Source: UBA11865 sp041570195 (GTDB lineage Bacteria > Chloroflexota > Anaerolineae > Promineifilales > Promineifilaceae). Taken from it: a stretch of DNA of 24,023 nt. The notes beneath the pieces were generated by a model. The model had not been told where the DNA came from and did no database searches. It saw nothing but the letters and a program-made list of their open reading frames with translations. The translations under genes and the position numbers were made by a program. Location of the stretch: NCBI GenBank assembly GCA_041570195.1, contig JBFFWQ010000093.1, positions 1-24,023 on the forward strand, read 5' to 3'. This document shows positions 1-7,497 of the stretch, one piece after another; positions within the stretch are counted from its first letter, which is position 1, and every line of letters starts with the position of its first letter.

Positions 1-608
1 GCCCCTGTTTGAACGCCGCGCATGCTGCCGACGATGAACAGCGCCGCGCATTCCATCTCGACGGCCAAGACATTGGCTTCGGACATCTGCCGGTAGTTAG
101 GACTGCCATCTGGATTTACGCCCGGGTAAAAAAGGTCGCGAGTGAGGACGATACCGCGATCAAATTGGCGACCTGATAGCTCGGCCGCTTCGCTCAAGGC
201 GAGAGTGAGCTCGATATCGGCGACGGCCGGATAGCCGTCTGGAACCATTTCCCTGCCAAGGCCCGTAAACTGAACAGACGCCGATGCAATGATGAGGTGC
301 CCTGATTGTACCCCGGGCTGCAACGCGCCGCAGGTGCCGGCCCGAACGATTTGGCGAGCGCCGGCGGCTATTAGTTCCTCAAATGCAATAGCGGCGCCGG
401 CCGCACCGATGCCGTGAGAACATACGGCCACCGGCATATCTTCGAATCTTCCCTCAAAGCAACTGTATTCGCGATGCTGGCTAATAGTAGCGACGTCCTT
501 TAAATGCCGGCTGACCTGGACTGCCCTGTCCGGATCACCGCAGACGACGACGGCCGGGGGGATTCGCCCGACTGGGATGCCTGTTAGAGGTAGAACCTGA
601 GTATTCAT
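1..608 (-). CDS. nucleoside phosphorylase (PNP/UDP family), 3' end outside window
   Basis: Open reading frame read on the minus strand from ATG at 608 to the window edge, 202 full codons without a stop. The translation has the marks of the PNP_UDP_1 family of purine nucleoside and uridine phosphorylases: GDPDRA at residues 24-29 (phosphate loop), RAGTCGAL at 89-96 (phosphate-binding Arg and Gly-rich turn) and VEMECAAL at 183-190 (ribose-binding Glu-Met-Glu). These enzymes split nucleosides with phosphate into base and ribose-1-phosphate in cytosolic purine or pyrimidine salvage. Family members are about 235-260 residues, so roughly 40-60 C-terminal residues, including base-specificity residues, are missing; purine versus uridine preference cannot be decided. 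No Shine-Dalgarno is visible before 608, but the stop of the small upstream ORF lies 5 bases away, suggesting translational coupling. Confidence 0.93.
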   Translation of the reverse strand, partial: MNTQVLPLTGIPVGRIPPAVVVCGDPDRAVQVSRHLKDVATISQHREYSCFEGRFEDMPVAVCSHGIGAAGAAIAFEELIAAGARQIVRAGTCGALQPGVQSGHLIIASASVQFTGLGREMVPDGYPAVADIELTLALSEAAELSGRQFDRGIVLTRDLFYPGVNPDGSPNYRQMSEANVLAVEMECAALFIVGSMRGVQTG

Positions 609-613
609 GCTGA

Positions 614-793
614 TCAGTTTACCCGATGCATTGTGGGAATAGCAAGGGTCAGCCGATGGCTAGTGATTGGACCACGGTCAAATGGAAACTTGCTGTAATG
701 ACGATGGTCCATGACGGATTTATGGTGGTGCAAGAACGGGCGAGTATTCTCTCGGGTCGCCTTGATATCAATTGACTTGTTTGCTGTTGTCAT
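614..793 (-). CDS. small histidine-rich hypothetical protein (59 aa)
   Basis: Minus-strand ORF of 59 codons with ATG at 793. It has a strong ribosome site (AAGGAG, about 6-8 bases before the ATG) and a good promoter upstream. The product is basic and His-rich, with seven His including an HHH run near residue 22 followed by DHRHY, and has no membrane segment or signal peptide. I do not recognise the family. The stop at 614-616 is 5 bases before the start of the nucleoside phosphorylase, which has no ribosome site of its own, so the ORF may be a leader cistron that delivers ribosomes to it. It could also be the surviving N-terminus of a decayed gene. The ribosome site, promoter and spacing are seen directly; the function is unknown. 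Confidence 0.55.
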   Translation of the reverse strand: MTTANKSIDIKATRENTRPFLHHHKSVMDHRHYSKFPFDRGPITSHRLTLAIPTMHRVN

Positions 794-830
794 GATCCTT
801 CTCCTTTTTGAAATGATTGATGGCTGAAAG

Positions 831-860
831 GATATAAGACGGCCGCAAACAGATTGTCAG
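831..860 (-). promoter_or_regulatory. sigma70-type promoter for the 59-aa ORF and nucleoside phosphorylase
   Basis: Reading the minus strand, CTGACA (855-860) and TATATC (831-836) are separated by 18 bases. Each is close to the consensus. The predicted start of transcription near 824 lies about 30 bases before the ATG at 793. Confidence 0.5.
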
Positions 861-1183
861 CACTTTGGCAGGCGGCGCAGTTTCAGTCAAGAACGCCGAT
901 GACCGTTTTCCCAGAGCCAGCAACCTAACTGGCGTTATGGAATATGGCCATAGCCGGCCAAAGGTCCTTTATGCTACAATTTTCTCCTGGGTAATTCCAC
1001 TCGGCCGAGACAGCGTTCTATAGAACGAAATCCTTTTTTTGAATTGTGTCATTCGAAGCAGTCCGTTCTCTCAAGATCTAGTGGTTCCCGCAGCGGCATT
1101 TGTTCAAAACTGGGTCGGCTAAGCTCATTAGCGTTTCACATACAAATCTACAATCCCTGAGACATGTTTAAAGGAAATTCTTC
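861..1183. other. gene-free stretch with three palindromes, an extended -10 and a T tract
   Basis: No convincing gene. On the plus strand there is a 10-bp palindrome TATGGCCATA (943-952), then an extended -10 TGCTACAAT (972-980) without a clear -35. These are followed by two perfect palindromes, CTCGGCCGAG (1000-1009) and CGTTCTATAGAACG (1014-1027), and seven T residues (1034-1040). The last palindrome plus T tract could be a weak terminator or attenuator, or the palindromes could be protein sites upstream of the gene at 1184. The rest, 1041-1160, shows nothing recognisable. Confidence 0.45.
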
Positions 1184-1522
1184 ATGCCCGCTTATCGCGA
1201 AAGAATCTACATTTGCCCCGGCGAAAATGGCCAACCAGCCTGGATATTGGACTTTCCATTATGGTGGGACCGACGCGCGTTCTTCAAGGAATACGGCGAT
1301 CGCCGGATCGATACCGGAAACCCCTTCTATGTGGACTATGGTTTGCTGCTGACCGGCTCGGAAGCGAAAGCATGGGATAGGCGTTGTAGAGAGGCGCCCG
1401 CCAGCGACCCTGCCAGCCAGAAGCCGCACCTTGTCGAGGCCATGCAGCGGTTGGAGTTCTTGCTTGGAACGGCTAGTTGGGTCATCGTCGCGTCGTCTGA
1501 ATGGGAGTCAGGCCTGGATTAA
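1184..1522 (+). CDS. hypothetical protein, 112 aa
   Basis: ATG at 1184 is preceded by AAAGGAA at a proper distance. The product is a soluble, Trp-rich protein without signal peptide or membrane segment; residues 23-31 hold the aromatic stretch DFPLWWDRR. Two Cys (about residues 11 and 68) are not arranged as a metal site. I do not recognise a family. It lies alone between a palindrome-rich stretch and the Zn-ribbon gene 150 bases downstream on the same strand. The overlapping ORF starting at 1164 in another frame lacks comparable initiation signals and I consider it a shadow. Confidence 0.6.
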   Translation: MPAYRERIYICPGENGQPAWILDFPLWWDRRAFFKEYGDRRIDTGNPFYVDYGLLLTGSEAKAWDRRCREAPASDPASQKPHLVEAMQRLEFLLGTASWVIVASSEWESGLD

Positions 1523-1673
1523 GATCATAGCCAACTGGATAATTGGCAAATCCCTTGATCGGCCGACGTGTGACGTCGTCCTGCATGTTATGCTGGAACC
1601 AAACCTGTATTCTTGCGTACTGAATCACAGAGATTGGTAAGAGATTTGTGAAGTAGATAAGAGGACTGCAGAA

Positions 1674-1916
1674 ATGGGTAAACTTGAAGATGATCTGGCG
1701 GGCGCCTTTGTTTGCTCGAAATGCCTTCATAGCGGTGGGCATGTCGAACATCTGGCCATGTCAGGTACAGGAATTTCTCGTATGTTCGAGATACAGGCCT
1801 ATCGTTACGCCTTCGTCTCATGTAAGAACTGTGGCTATACTGAAATCTTTAACTTGAAGGTCCTCAAGGGCAAAGATGATGTGGGGACGATTCTAGAAAT
1901 CCTTTTTGCGGATTAG
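1674..1916 (+). CDS. zinc-ribbon nucleic-acid-binding protein (YpzJ-like), 80 aa
   Basis: The ORF begins at ATG 1674 after GAGG about 9 bases upstream. It has two CxxC pairs: CSKC at residues 14-17 and CKNC near residue 50, the latter followed by GYTE. Between them is a Gly-Ser/Arg-Phe segment, TGISRMFEIQ. This layout matches the short one-domain Zn-ribbon family annotated as predicted nucleic-acid-binding (PF09855/COG3478 type). The length of 80 residues is usual for the family. The function is not known beyond likely zinc binding; a link to its neighbours cannot be argued from the sequence. Confidence 0.85.
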   Translation: MGKLEDDLAGAFVCSKCLHSGGHVEHLAMSGTGISRMFEIQAYRYAFVSCKNCGYTEIFNLKVLKGKDDVGTILEILFAD

Positions 1917-1999
1917 CTTCGTCGCGGCCGTCCGTGTAGACTATAAACCTATGAGATGGGCATATGAGAGGACACGGATCTCCGAATCATTGCCCTTTT

Positions 2000-2088
2000 A
2001 GACACGTTGCTCAGTTGGATAGCCCGCGGTTCATTTTGGCGAAGGGTTGATCGGCGCTCAGCTCTTGGTTCGAGTCCCTGCATGACCA
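2000..2088 (+). pseudogene. tRNA-like remnant
   Basis: A 14-base segment identical to a common bacterial tRNA D-arm (GCTCAGTTGGATAG, 2009-2022) is followed 45 bases later by a canonical T-loop core (GGTTCGAGTCC, 2067-2077) and a CCA at 2086-2088. The parts occur in tRNA order. However, the D stem does not close (GCTC against GCCC), the T stem is mismatched, the acceptor ends do not pair, and the distance between arms is about 15 bases too long for a class I tRNA. I read it as a decayed or disrupted tRNA gene rather than a working one. Chance resemblance is possible. Confidence 0.35.
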
Positions 2089-2092
2089 CTGT

Positions 2093-2599
2093 CTACAAGG
2101 ACATCTTGGCGACAGGTTGTGTGGTTTTCTTGCTTGGCGTTTGTAGGGTCTGGAAGACGAACCACGCCAGGAGCGCGGAAATCAAGCTTATCGCTACGCC
2201 AATGATCAAGCCGCGCATGAATCCCTGCACATGGAGCCTCTTCGTTGTGTAATAAGGGGTGTCCAGCAGGCCAGTGATTAAGCTGGGCAGGTGCCGCACG
2301 ATCAGGGTGTAATCGAGCACAACCAGGTCATAGAGATTGACCAAGAAGAAGATGGCGTAAGCCATCCCGGACATCTCGAGGAAAGATAGAGAATAGCCGG
2401 CTGATTCCGCCAGCCAGGTAGCCGCCACCGGTACGCCGATCAACAGCGAAAAGACGAGCACCGACATTAGAAGACCGGCAGGGTTTCTTCCAGGTTCCAA
2501 GTTACCATCTTCATCGCGCAGTGAGTTTTCACTACCCAATGCATATTGCACAAACAGCATACCGGTGATGAATGTCGCCAGGGCACCCACTGCCCCCAT
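2093..2599 (-). CDS. hypothetical four-helix membrane protein, 168 aa
   Basis: Minus-strand ORF whose product is mostly hydrophobic, with likely membrane segments at residues 2-20, 43-63, 77-97 and 126-150 and a basic C-terminus (KK, K). No family recognised. The ATG at 2599 has no ribosome site. The frame stays open for another 28 codons upstream with no ATG, GTG or TTG, and that upstream part (ITTIWVIIM) would extend the first membrane helix naturally. A well-placed ATG with a purine-rich site at 2666 is in a different frame, separated by an A5 run. The annotated start may therefore be wrong because of a frameshift. The gene converges on the small genes to its left and diverges from the one at 3071. 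Confidence 0.7.
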   Translation of the reverse strand: MGAVGALATFITGMLFVQYALGSENSLRDEDGNLEPGRNPAGLLMSVLVFSLLIGVPVAATWLAESAGYSLSFLEMSGMAYAIFFLVNLYDLVVLDYTLIVRHLPSLITGLLDTPYYTTKRLHVQGFMRGLIIGVAISLISALLAWFVFQTLQTPSKKTTQPVAKMSL

Positions 2600-3070
2600 A
2601 ATGATGACCCATATCGTCGTGATGTGATCGCCTGCTGTTTTTGAGCGTTTCTGGTCGCCGCTTGCATAGCCGAATCTCTTGGCCTAAGGTCAAACCTTAT
2701 CACATTTTCTCGCCACGAGTCACGCTTCACAACCGTAGATAACCTTAGACTTCCTTGGCCGCAAGCCGGCCGGCCTCACCGACTTCGCCAACTTGTGGTT
2801 CGATACCCGTGTTTACTGTAAACTCTTGAGGTAAGACAAGCGATTTATGATAGATCCTCTGATGATACAAAACCCTTGGCTCTCACTTAAAGGACGCATC
2901 GTCAGCCAATCTGATACAGCTTAGGCTCGCACGCGACGCAACCCATTAGTGCGTTTAGTCATTTTTGCTCTTGTGGGCTCGCCGTAACAAGAGAATATAA
3001 AAGCAAATCGTCATCCAAGGTGTCGATCAGCCGTCTGCAAAATGAGCCAAACGGAGCAGGAAGGAACCAA
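2600..3070. other. intergenic stretch between divergent membrane-protein genes
   Basis: About 470 bases with no supportable gene beyond a possible 5' extension of the minus-strand membrane protein (2600-2686). A perfect 7-bp inverted repeat CTCTTGT/ACAAGAG with a 12-base spacer lies at 2968-2993, just before a TATAAA-like box (2996-3001) that could serve the gene at 3071. It is not followed by a T tract, so an operator is likelier than a terminator. Confidence 0.4.
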
Positions 3071-3385
3071 ATGAACCCTGAAGTCCTCAAGACAAACATG
3101 TTGTCTATCGCCGTTGCCGGACTCTTGATACTTCTGACGGGCATCGTCTTATATCTTTTTAGGGATCAAGTATCCGACAACGTTCGTTACTTCATGCCCA
3201 TTCCTCCGCTGGCTGTTGCAGCATATATCTTCGTATTCAATATGTACAACCATTACGACGGCTATCTACCGGAAGGGACCTGGGCCGCTGCCAAAGAAAT
3301 CCTTTACAGTACCGCGATCGCGGCCGTCTCGTTCGGAGTGTTTGTTTTTTTGATTATGGTGATCATCAGTCTAATTAAGCGATAG
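3071..3385 (+). CDS. small integral membrane protein, 104 aa
   Basis: I chose the ATG at 3071, 17 codons inside the longest frame, because it is preceded by GGAAGG 6 bases upstream while the farther ATG at 3020 has no site. The product has three membrane-spanning stretches (about residues 11-30, 39-57 and 76-100) and a short soluble loop with NMYNHYDGYLPEG. No family recognised. It ends 64 bases before the large cyclase gene on the same strand, but a promoter-like pair sits in between, so co-transcription is uncertain. Confidence 0.72.
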   Translation: MNPEVLKTNMLSIAVAGLLILLTGIVLYLFRDQVSDNVRYFMPIPPLAVAAYIFVFNMYNHYDGYLPEGTWAAAKEILYSTAIAAVSFGVFVFLIMVIISLIKR

Positions 3386-3408
3386 TCCAAGAGAATAGCG
3401 CGCTCGCA

Positions 3409-3437
3409 TTGGCGAAAACGGAATATCGCCTTATGAA
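3409..3437 (+). promoter_or_regulatory. candidate promoter of the cyclase/ATPase gene
   Basis: TTGGCG (3409-3414) and TATGAA (3432-3437) with a 17-base spacer, four of six matches in each box. The predicted transcript would start about 6 to 15 bases before the two possible ATGs. Confidence 0.4.
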
Positions 3438-3449
3438 AGCGCTAGGAAG

Positions 3450-6400
3450 ATGCCGCCGATGATCTGTCCTTATTGCCAGACTACAAACGCCGATGATGCG
3501 AATTTCTGCCTGAACTGCGGCCAGCGGATCTCGTTGGTTTGTTCGCGTTGTAGCCGGCGCGTCCTTGGTCATGCGAGGTATTGTGACGGATGTGGCTCAT
3601 CCCTCGCCGCTTATCAACAGGTGGATGCCGAATCGCCTGAACAACGGCCAATAGGAAGCGATCGTCCTGTGGCGTCTGCTCCGACGACTACGACAACAAC
3701 CACACATGACGAAAGAGGTCATGCTCTACGGAGCGATGAGCCGCAGCAGGTGGAAGCCCGGCCACAAGCTGTGGCGACTCCGCATCGGACCGATGCTGCG
3801 AGCGAACCGGTGCCTTTGCCACAACCGCAGCCAGCTTCAGCGCCAGCGGTCGACGCAGCTGATCAGGACCAGTCGCCTGGTGATGAGGCGTCGCCTCAAG
3901 ACGAGTCACCCCTCACCGATTACATTCCCAGGGCGCTGATGAAGAAGCTTGAGGCGGCGCGCTCCAGCGGCGACATGGTAGGTGAGCGGCGGGTCGTCAC
4001 CATGCTCTTCTGTGACTTGAGAGGGTCCACGGCGGCGGCCGAGCATCTGGATCCGGAAGAATGGTCGGAGATCGTCAACGGGGCCTTTGAACACATGATT
4101 AAGCCGATCTACACCTATGAAGGAACCGTCGCCCGCTTGATGGGCGACGGCATTCTGGCCTTCTTTGGGGCGCCGCTGGCTCACGAAGATGATCCCCAGC
4201 GAGCCGTGCTGGCCGGACTGGATATCGTGAGTGGCATTGTTCCCTACCGGGAGCAGATCAAACAGGAATGGGGGATTGACTTCGACGTGCGTGTGGGCAT
4301 CAATACTGGCCTGGTGGTCGTCGGCGCGGTTGGATCGGATTTGCGCATGGAATACACGGCCTTGGGCGACGCGATCAACCTGGCTGCTCGCATGGAGAAA
4401 ACGGCCGTGCCCGGTACTGTTCAGATCACCTATGACACGTACAAGCTCGTAAAGCCCCTCTTTAAGTATGAAGAATTGGGCGGCATTGAAGTGAAGGGCA
4501 AGAACGAGCCGGTGAAAGCTTATCGGGTGCTGGAGCGTCGCGCGGCAAGCGGCCGAGTGCGTGGTATAGAAGGCCTCCACGCCGAGATGGTGGGTCGGGA
4601 AGTGGAGCTGCGCACTATGCACAGACTGGTCGACGATGTGAAGCAGGGTGTCGGGCGAATTGTCTGCATATTGGGTGAAGCCGGTCTGGGTAAAAGCCGC
4701 CTCGTGACCGAGACACGCTTCTTTTCCGAGCAACTGCCCGACCCTGAGAGCAGCTGGTATGAAATCACCAGCCTATCCTATGAGTCCAACCAGGCATATG
4801 GATTGTTCCAGAGACTGATTCGGCGTGTTAGCGGTATCGGCTATGATGATGCTCCACGGATGATACAGAAGAAACTGTCCACTTTGGTCGAAAGTTTGCC
4901 GGAAGAGCGACGCAAAGGGGCGAGCCAACTCTTCGAGACGCTGTTCGGGCTGGGCGGTAGCGACGGCAGTCAGCCGCTAGAAGGCGAATCATTTAAGCGC
5001 GAACTGTACGAGGTGATGAAAGAATGGTGGCGAGCATATTTCTCGGGCCGGCCGACAGTTTTGGTGTTCGACGACATGCACTGGGCGGACGCCGCTTCAA
5101 TCGATTTGCTGCGGGAGTTGCTGCCTCTCACAGGCGAGATAGGCCTGGTCCTCATATGTGCTTTCCGCGCCGAGAGACAGGCGCCGGCCTGGCAGATCAA
5201 GAAAGTCGCCGACGAGGAATACCGCCACCGGTACACTGAAGTGTCGCTGCGCCCTTTATCGGACTCCGAGAGCAACGAACTGGTAAACCGCTTGTTGGCT
5301 ATTCCAGAGATCCCGGATAGCCTGCGGGCCAGCATTCTTGAGAAATCGGATGGCAATCCTTTCTTCATCGAAGAAGTCGTACGGACGCTGATCGAGAGCG
5401 GTATCGTGGCGCCCAAAGAAAGGATCGTCGAAGGCGAGCCAAAACAGTTCTGGGTCGCGACGAGCGATATCTCCAAATTCTCGATCCCGGACAATTTGCA
5501 GTCGCTGTTGGCGGCGCGCATGGATCGCCTGGAAGAAGCAACACGGGCGACACTGCAACTGGCGTCGGTCATCGGTCGAAGTTTCTACTTGCGCGTACTG
5601 CAGGCTGTGGATGAAACCAGCCCGGAATTGGACAAGCATATTGGGACGCTGCTGCGGCTGGACCTGATCCGCGAGTCGGCGCGGGTACCAGAGCTGGAAT
5701 ACTCGTTTCGCAATCCGCTGACTCAAGAGGCTGTTTATGAAACGATTCTATTGAGACGTCGCCGCGAGTTTCATCGACGTGTGGGCGAGGTCATGGAAGA
5801 GTTGTATCCGGAGCGTCTGGAAGGACTTGACGGACTGCTCGCATACCATTTCACCCTAGCTGGGGCAAGCGATAAGGCGATCAGCCACTACCGGCACGCT
5901 TCGCGACAGGCACTTGCCGTCTACGCCTACGACGAGGCCGATCAGAATCTGCACGCCGCCCTGGCGCTGCTGGAGGCGGAACCAAAAACCAAGGTTCACT
6001 TCGATCTGTTTGAAGAGATTGGCGACGTCTGCCGGCTCGTGCGCAACTTCAGCATGGCGATTACCTACTACCAACTGGCCCTTGAAGTATGGAACGACCT
6101 GCAGGATGAATCAAATTTCGTTGCTATGCGGTTGCATCGCAAGATTGTCGAGATCGCAACCGAGACGAAATGGTCAGTGGATGCCGAAACCTACCAGCAG
6201 ATTGGCGAGATTAGCCAGGAGTCGGAGACCTGGCTGCATGCGAGTCTGAAAGGCATAGAAGGTGAGCCGCCGCACACTGAGACCGTGCATTCGCTCGTCG
6301 CGCTGTCCGTGGACGCCTGGCGAGTTCAGACACCGGCAGATTGGGAGTCCGCTGAACGCTTTGCACAGGCGGCGGTTGCCATGGCTGAACAGCTAGACGA

Positions 6401-6929
6401 CGGTTTACTGCTCTCGCAGGCGCTAGGCGCACTGGCGAATGTGCTGGATGGACGCAGCAAGCTGCGCGAGCATGTCGAGGTTGCCCAGAAAAGACTGGAG
6501 GTAAACCAGGAAGAGCGCTTCGAGGATATTCGCGAGAATATCGACGCACTGCGCGGCATCGGCGTGGCCTTGATGTATGTTGGCGAGTACGACGGGGCTC
6601 TGCCCTTTCTGGAGGAAACGACGGCTCTCGCCAGCCAGGTCCAGGCTATGGATCAGGTCGCAAATGCGCTGGGCATCCAGGCTCAATGTCTATACAGGAT
6701 GGATCGCTGGGATGAGGTGCTGGCGATCGAGGAGAAGTGGCGCGATCTCGAAAAGAACTACAGTCGTGAGCGGATAGGGGAAACCTGCTTCTTTGTCGCC
6801 CTAAGCGGGAGCGTCTACGCCATGCGTGGCGACTACGAACGGGCAGATAGCTACGCCAAAGAATCATACGACTATATGGTTTCGATGTCGGGATTGCCCG
6901 AGAATTGGCAGAGAAATCAATTCTACTGA
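3450..6929 (+). CDS. zinc-ribbon / class III cyclase / ATPase / TPR signalling protein
   Basis: A 1159-residue multidomain protein. Two zinc ribbons come first (Cys 6, 9, 20, 23 and 31, 34, 45, 48), then a Thr/Pro/Gln-rich linker (about 60-160). A class III nucleotide cyclase domain follows (about 179-362) with metal-binding Asp189 in FCDLRGS and Asp233 in MGDGIL, and Asn310/Arg314 in the transition-state motif. Next is an AAA/STAND-type ATPase with Walker A GEAGLGKS (409-416) and Walker B VLVFDDMHWAD (537-547), then helical TPR-like repeats to the end. The usual adenine-selecting Lys before the MGDG motif is Arg229. Such proteins are thought to couple ligand sensing by the ATPase/TPR part to cyclic nucleotide synthesis; the ligand here is unknown. 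Start: ATG 3450 directly abuts AGGAAG, so ATG 3459 (Met4) has the better spacing. The frame continues beyond the TGA at 6927 for 168 more codons of the same repeat type. Confidence 0.93.
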   Translation: MPPMICPYCQTTNADDANFCLNCGQRISLVCSRCSRRVLGHARYCDGCGSSLAAYQQVDAESPEQRPIGSDRPVASAPTTTTTTTHDERGHALRSDEPQQVEARPQAVATPHRTDAASEPVPLPQPQPASAPAVDAADQDQSPGDEASPQDESPLTDYIPRALMKKLEAARSSGDMVGERRVVTMLFCDLRGSTAAAEHLDPEEWSEIVNGAFEHMIKPIYTYEGTVARLMGDGILAFFGAPLAHEDDPQRAVLAGLDIVSGIVPYREQIKQEWGIDFDVRVGINTGLVVVGAVGSDLRMEYTALGDAINLAARMEKTAVPGTVQITYDTYKLVKPLFKYEELGGIEVKGKNEPVKAYRVLERRAASGRVRGIEGLHAEMVGREVELRTMHRLVDDVKQGVGRIVCILGEAGLGKSRLVTETRFFSEQLPDPESSWYEITSLSYESNQAYGLFQRLIRRVSGIGYDDAPRMIQKKLSTLVESLPEERRKGASQLFETLFGLGGSDGSQPLEGESFKRELYEVMKEWWRAYFSGRPTVLVFDDMHWADAASIDLLRELLPLTGEIGLVLICAFRAERQAPAWQIKKVADEEYRHRYTEVSLRPLSDSESNELVNRLLAIPEIPDSLRASILEKSDGNPFFIEEVVRTLIESGIVAPKERIVEGEPKQFWVATSDISKFSIPDNLQSLLAARMDRLEEATRATLQLASVIGRSFYLRVLQAVDETSPELDKHIGTLLRLDLIRESARVPELEYSFRNPLTQEAVYETILLRRRREFHRRVGEVMEELYPERLEGLDGLLAYHFTLAGASDKAISHYRHASRQALAVYAYDEADQNLHAALALLEAEPKTKVHFDLFEEIGDVCRLVRNFSMAITYYQLALEVWNDLQDESNFVAMRLHRKIVEIATETKWSVDAETYQQIGEISQESETWLHASLKGIEGEPPHTETVHSLVALSVDAWRVQTPADWESAERFAQAAVAMAEQLDDGLLLSQALGALANVLDGRSKLREHVEVAQKRLEVNQEERFEDIRENIDALRGIGVALMYVGEYDGALPFLEETTALASQVQAMDQVANALGIQAQCLYRMDRWDEVLAIEEKWRDLEKNYSRERIGETCFFVALSGSVYAMRGDYERADSYAKESYDYMVSMSGLPENWQRNQFY

Positions 6930-6935
6930 CGTTCT

Positions 6936-7436
6936 TTGCCGTTGCAGGCGCAGGGCGAGTTCGCCCTGGTCAAGGAAGCGTTGGAATCGGCCCTTGAGTT
7001 GTCTGGTCAGCCGGTTAAGAGGGGCACGATGGCCCACAAGCACATAGTCTACATGATGTTAGCCGATGCGGCCGCCCAATTACGCGACGCAGCCGCATTG
7101 CAACAATATGCGCCGCTGTTGGAAGAGTTGGCCGTTCAGGACGACCATCTGCCGTACCTGGCCATCGCCCATCGCTGCTATGGCGTCATCTGTCTACTCG
7201 ATGAGCAGTATGCTGAAGCGGATGCCCGGTTGTCGCAGGCATTGGCATTATTTGTTGAGATGGAGGCCAGCTGGCAAATCGGCCGCACGTTGGTCGAGAA
7301 GGCTGAATTGGCTCTGGCTCAATCCGATGAGGCCGGCGCCCGCAACGATTTCTCGCGCGCCCTAGCGGCGTTTGAATCAATAGAAGCGGCGCCTGATGTC
7401 GAGCGCACACGCGCGGCGCTGGCAACGCTGGCGTGA
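6936..7436 (+). CDS. C-terminal TPR part of the cyclase/ATPase protein, cut off by an in-frame TGA
   Basis: This ORF is in the same frame as the gene ending at 6929, with only a TGA and two codons between. It encodes about 166 residues of alternating helices with TPR character (for example AIAHRCYGVICLLDEQYAEADARLSQALALF), continuing the upstream repeats. The first possible start is TTG at 6936, without a ribosome site. It is therefore best seen as the last 13 percent of a 1328-codon gene interrupted by one nonsense codon, reached only by readthrough or reinitiation, or as a sequencing or population variant (CGA to TGA would give YRRS). Not an independent gene in my view. Confidence 0.8.
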   Translation: MPLQAQGEFALVKEALESALELSGQPVKRGTMAHKHIVYMMLADAAAQLRDAAALQQYAPLLEELAVQDDHLPYLAIAHRCYGVICLLDEQYAEADARLSQALALFVEMEASWQIGRTLVEKAELALAQSDEAGARNDFSRALAAFESIEAAPDVERTRAALATLA

Positions 7437-7497
7437 GTGGGCGACCATCGGGTTGGGCGTCGACTACCTTCCTCTGGCGAGAGAGGCAGCGCCAGGT

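Noticed and set aside
2785..2810. T-loop-like sequence GGTTCGATACCC
   Set aside because: No D-arm or acceptor partner around it; a single short match is expected by chance.
3906..4733. 275-codon minus-strand ORF opposite the cyclase gene
   Set aside because: Fully antisense to the cyclase domain, no ribosome site, composition that mirrors the coding strand; a GC-driven shadow.
4970..5572. 200-codon minus-strand ORF opposite the ATPase domain
   Set aside because: Antisense shadow in a region where the plus-strand frame has clear Walker motifs and repeats.
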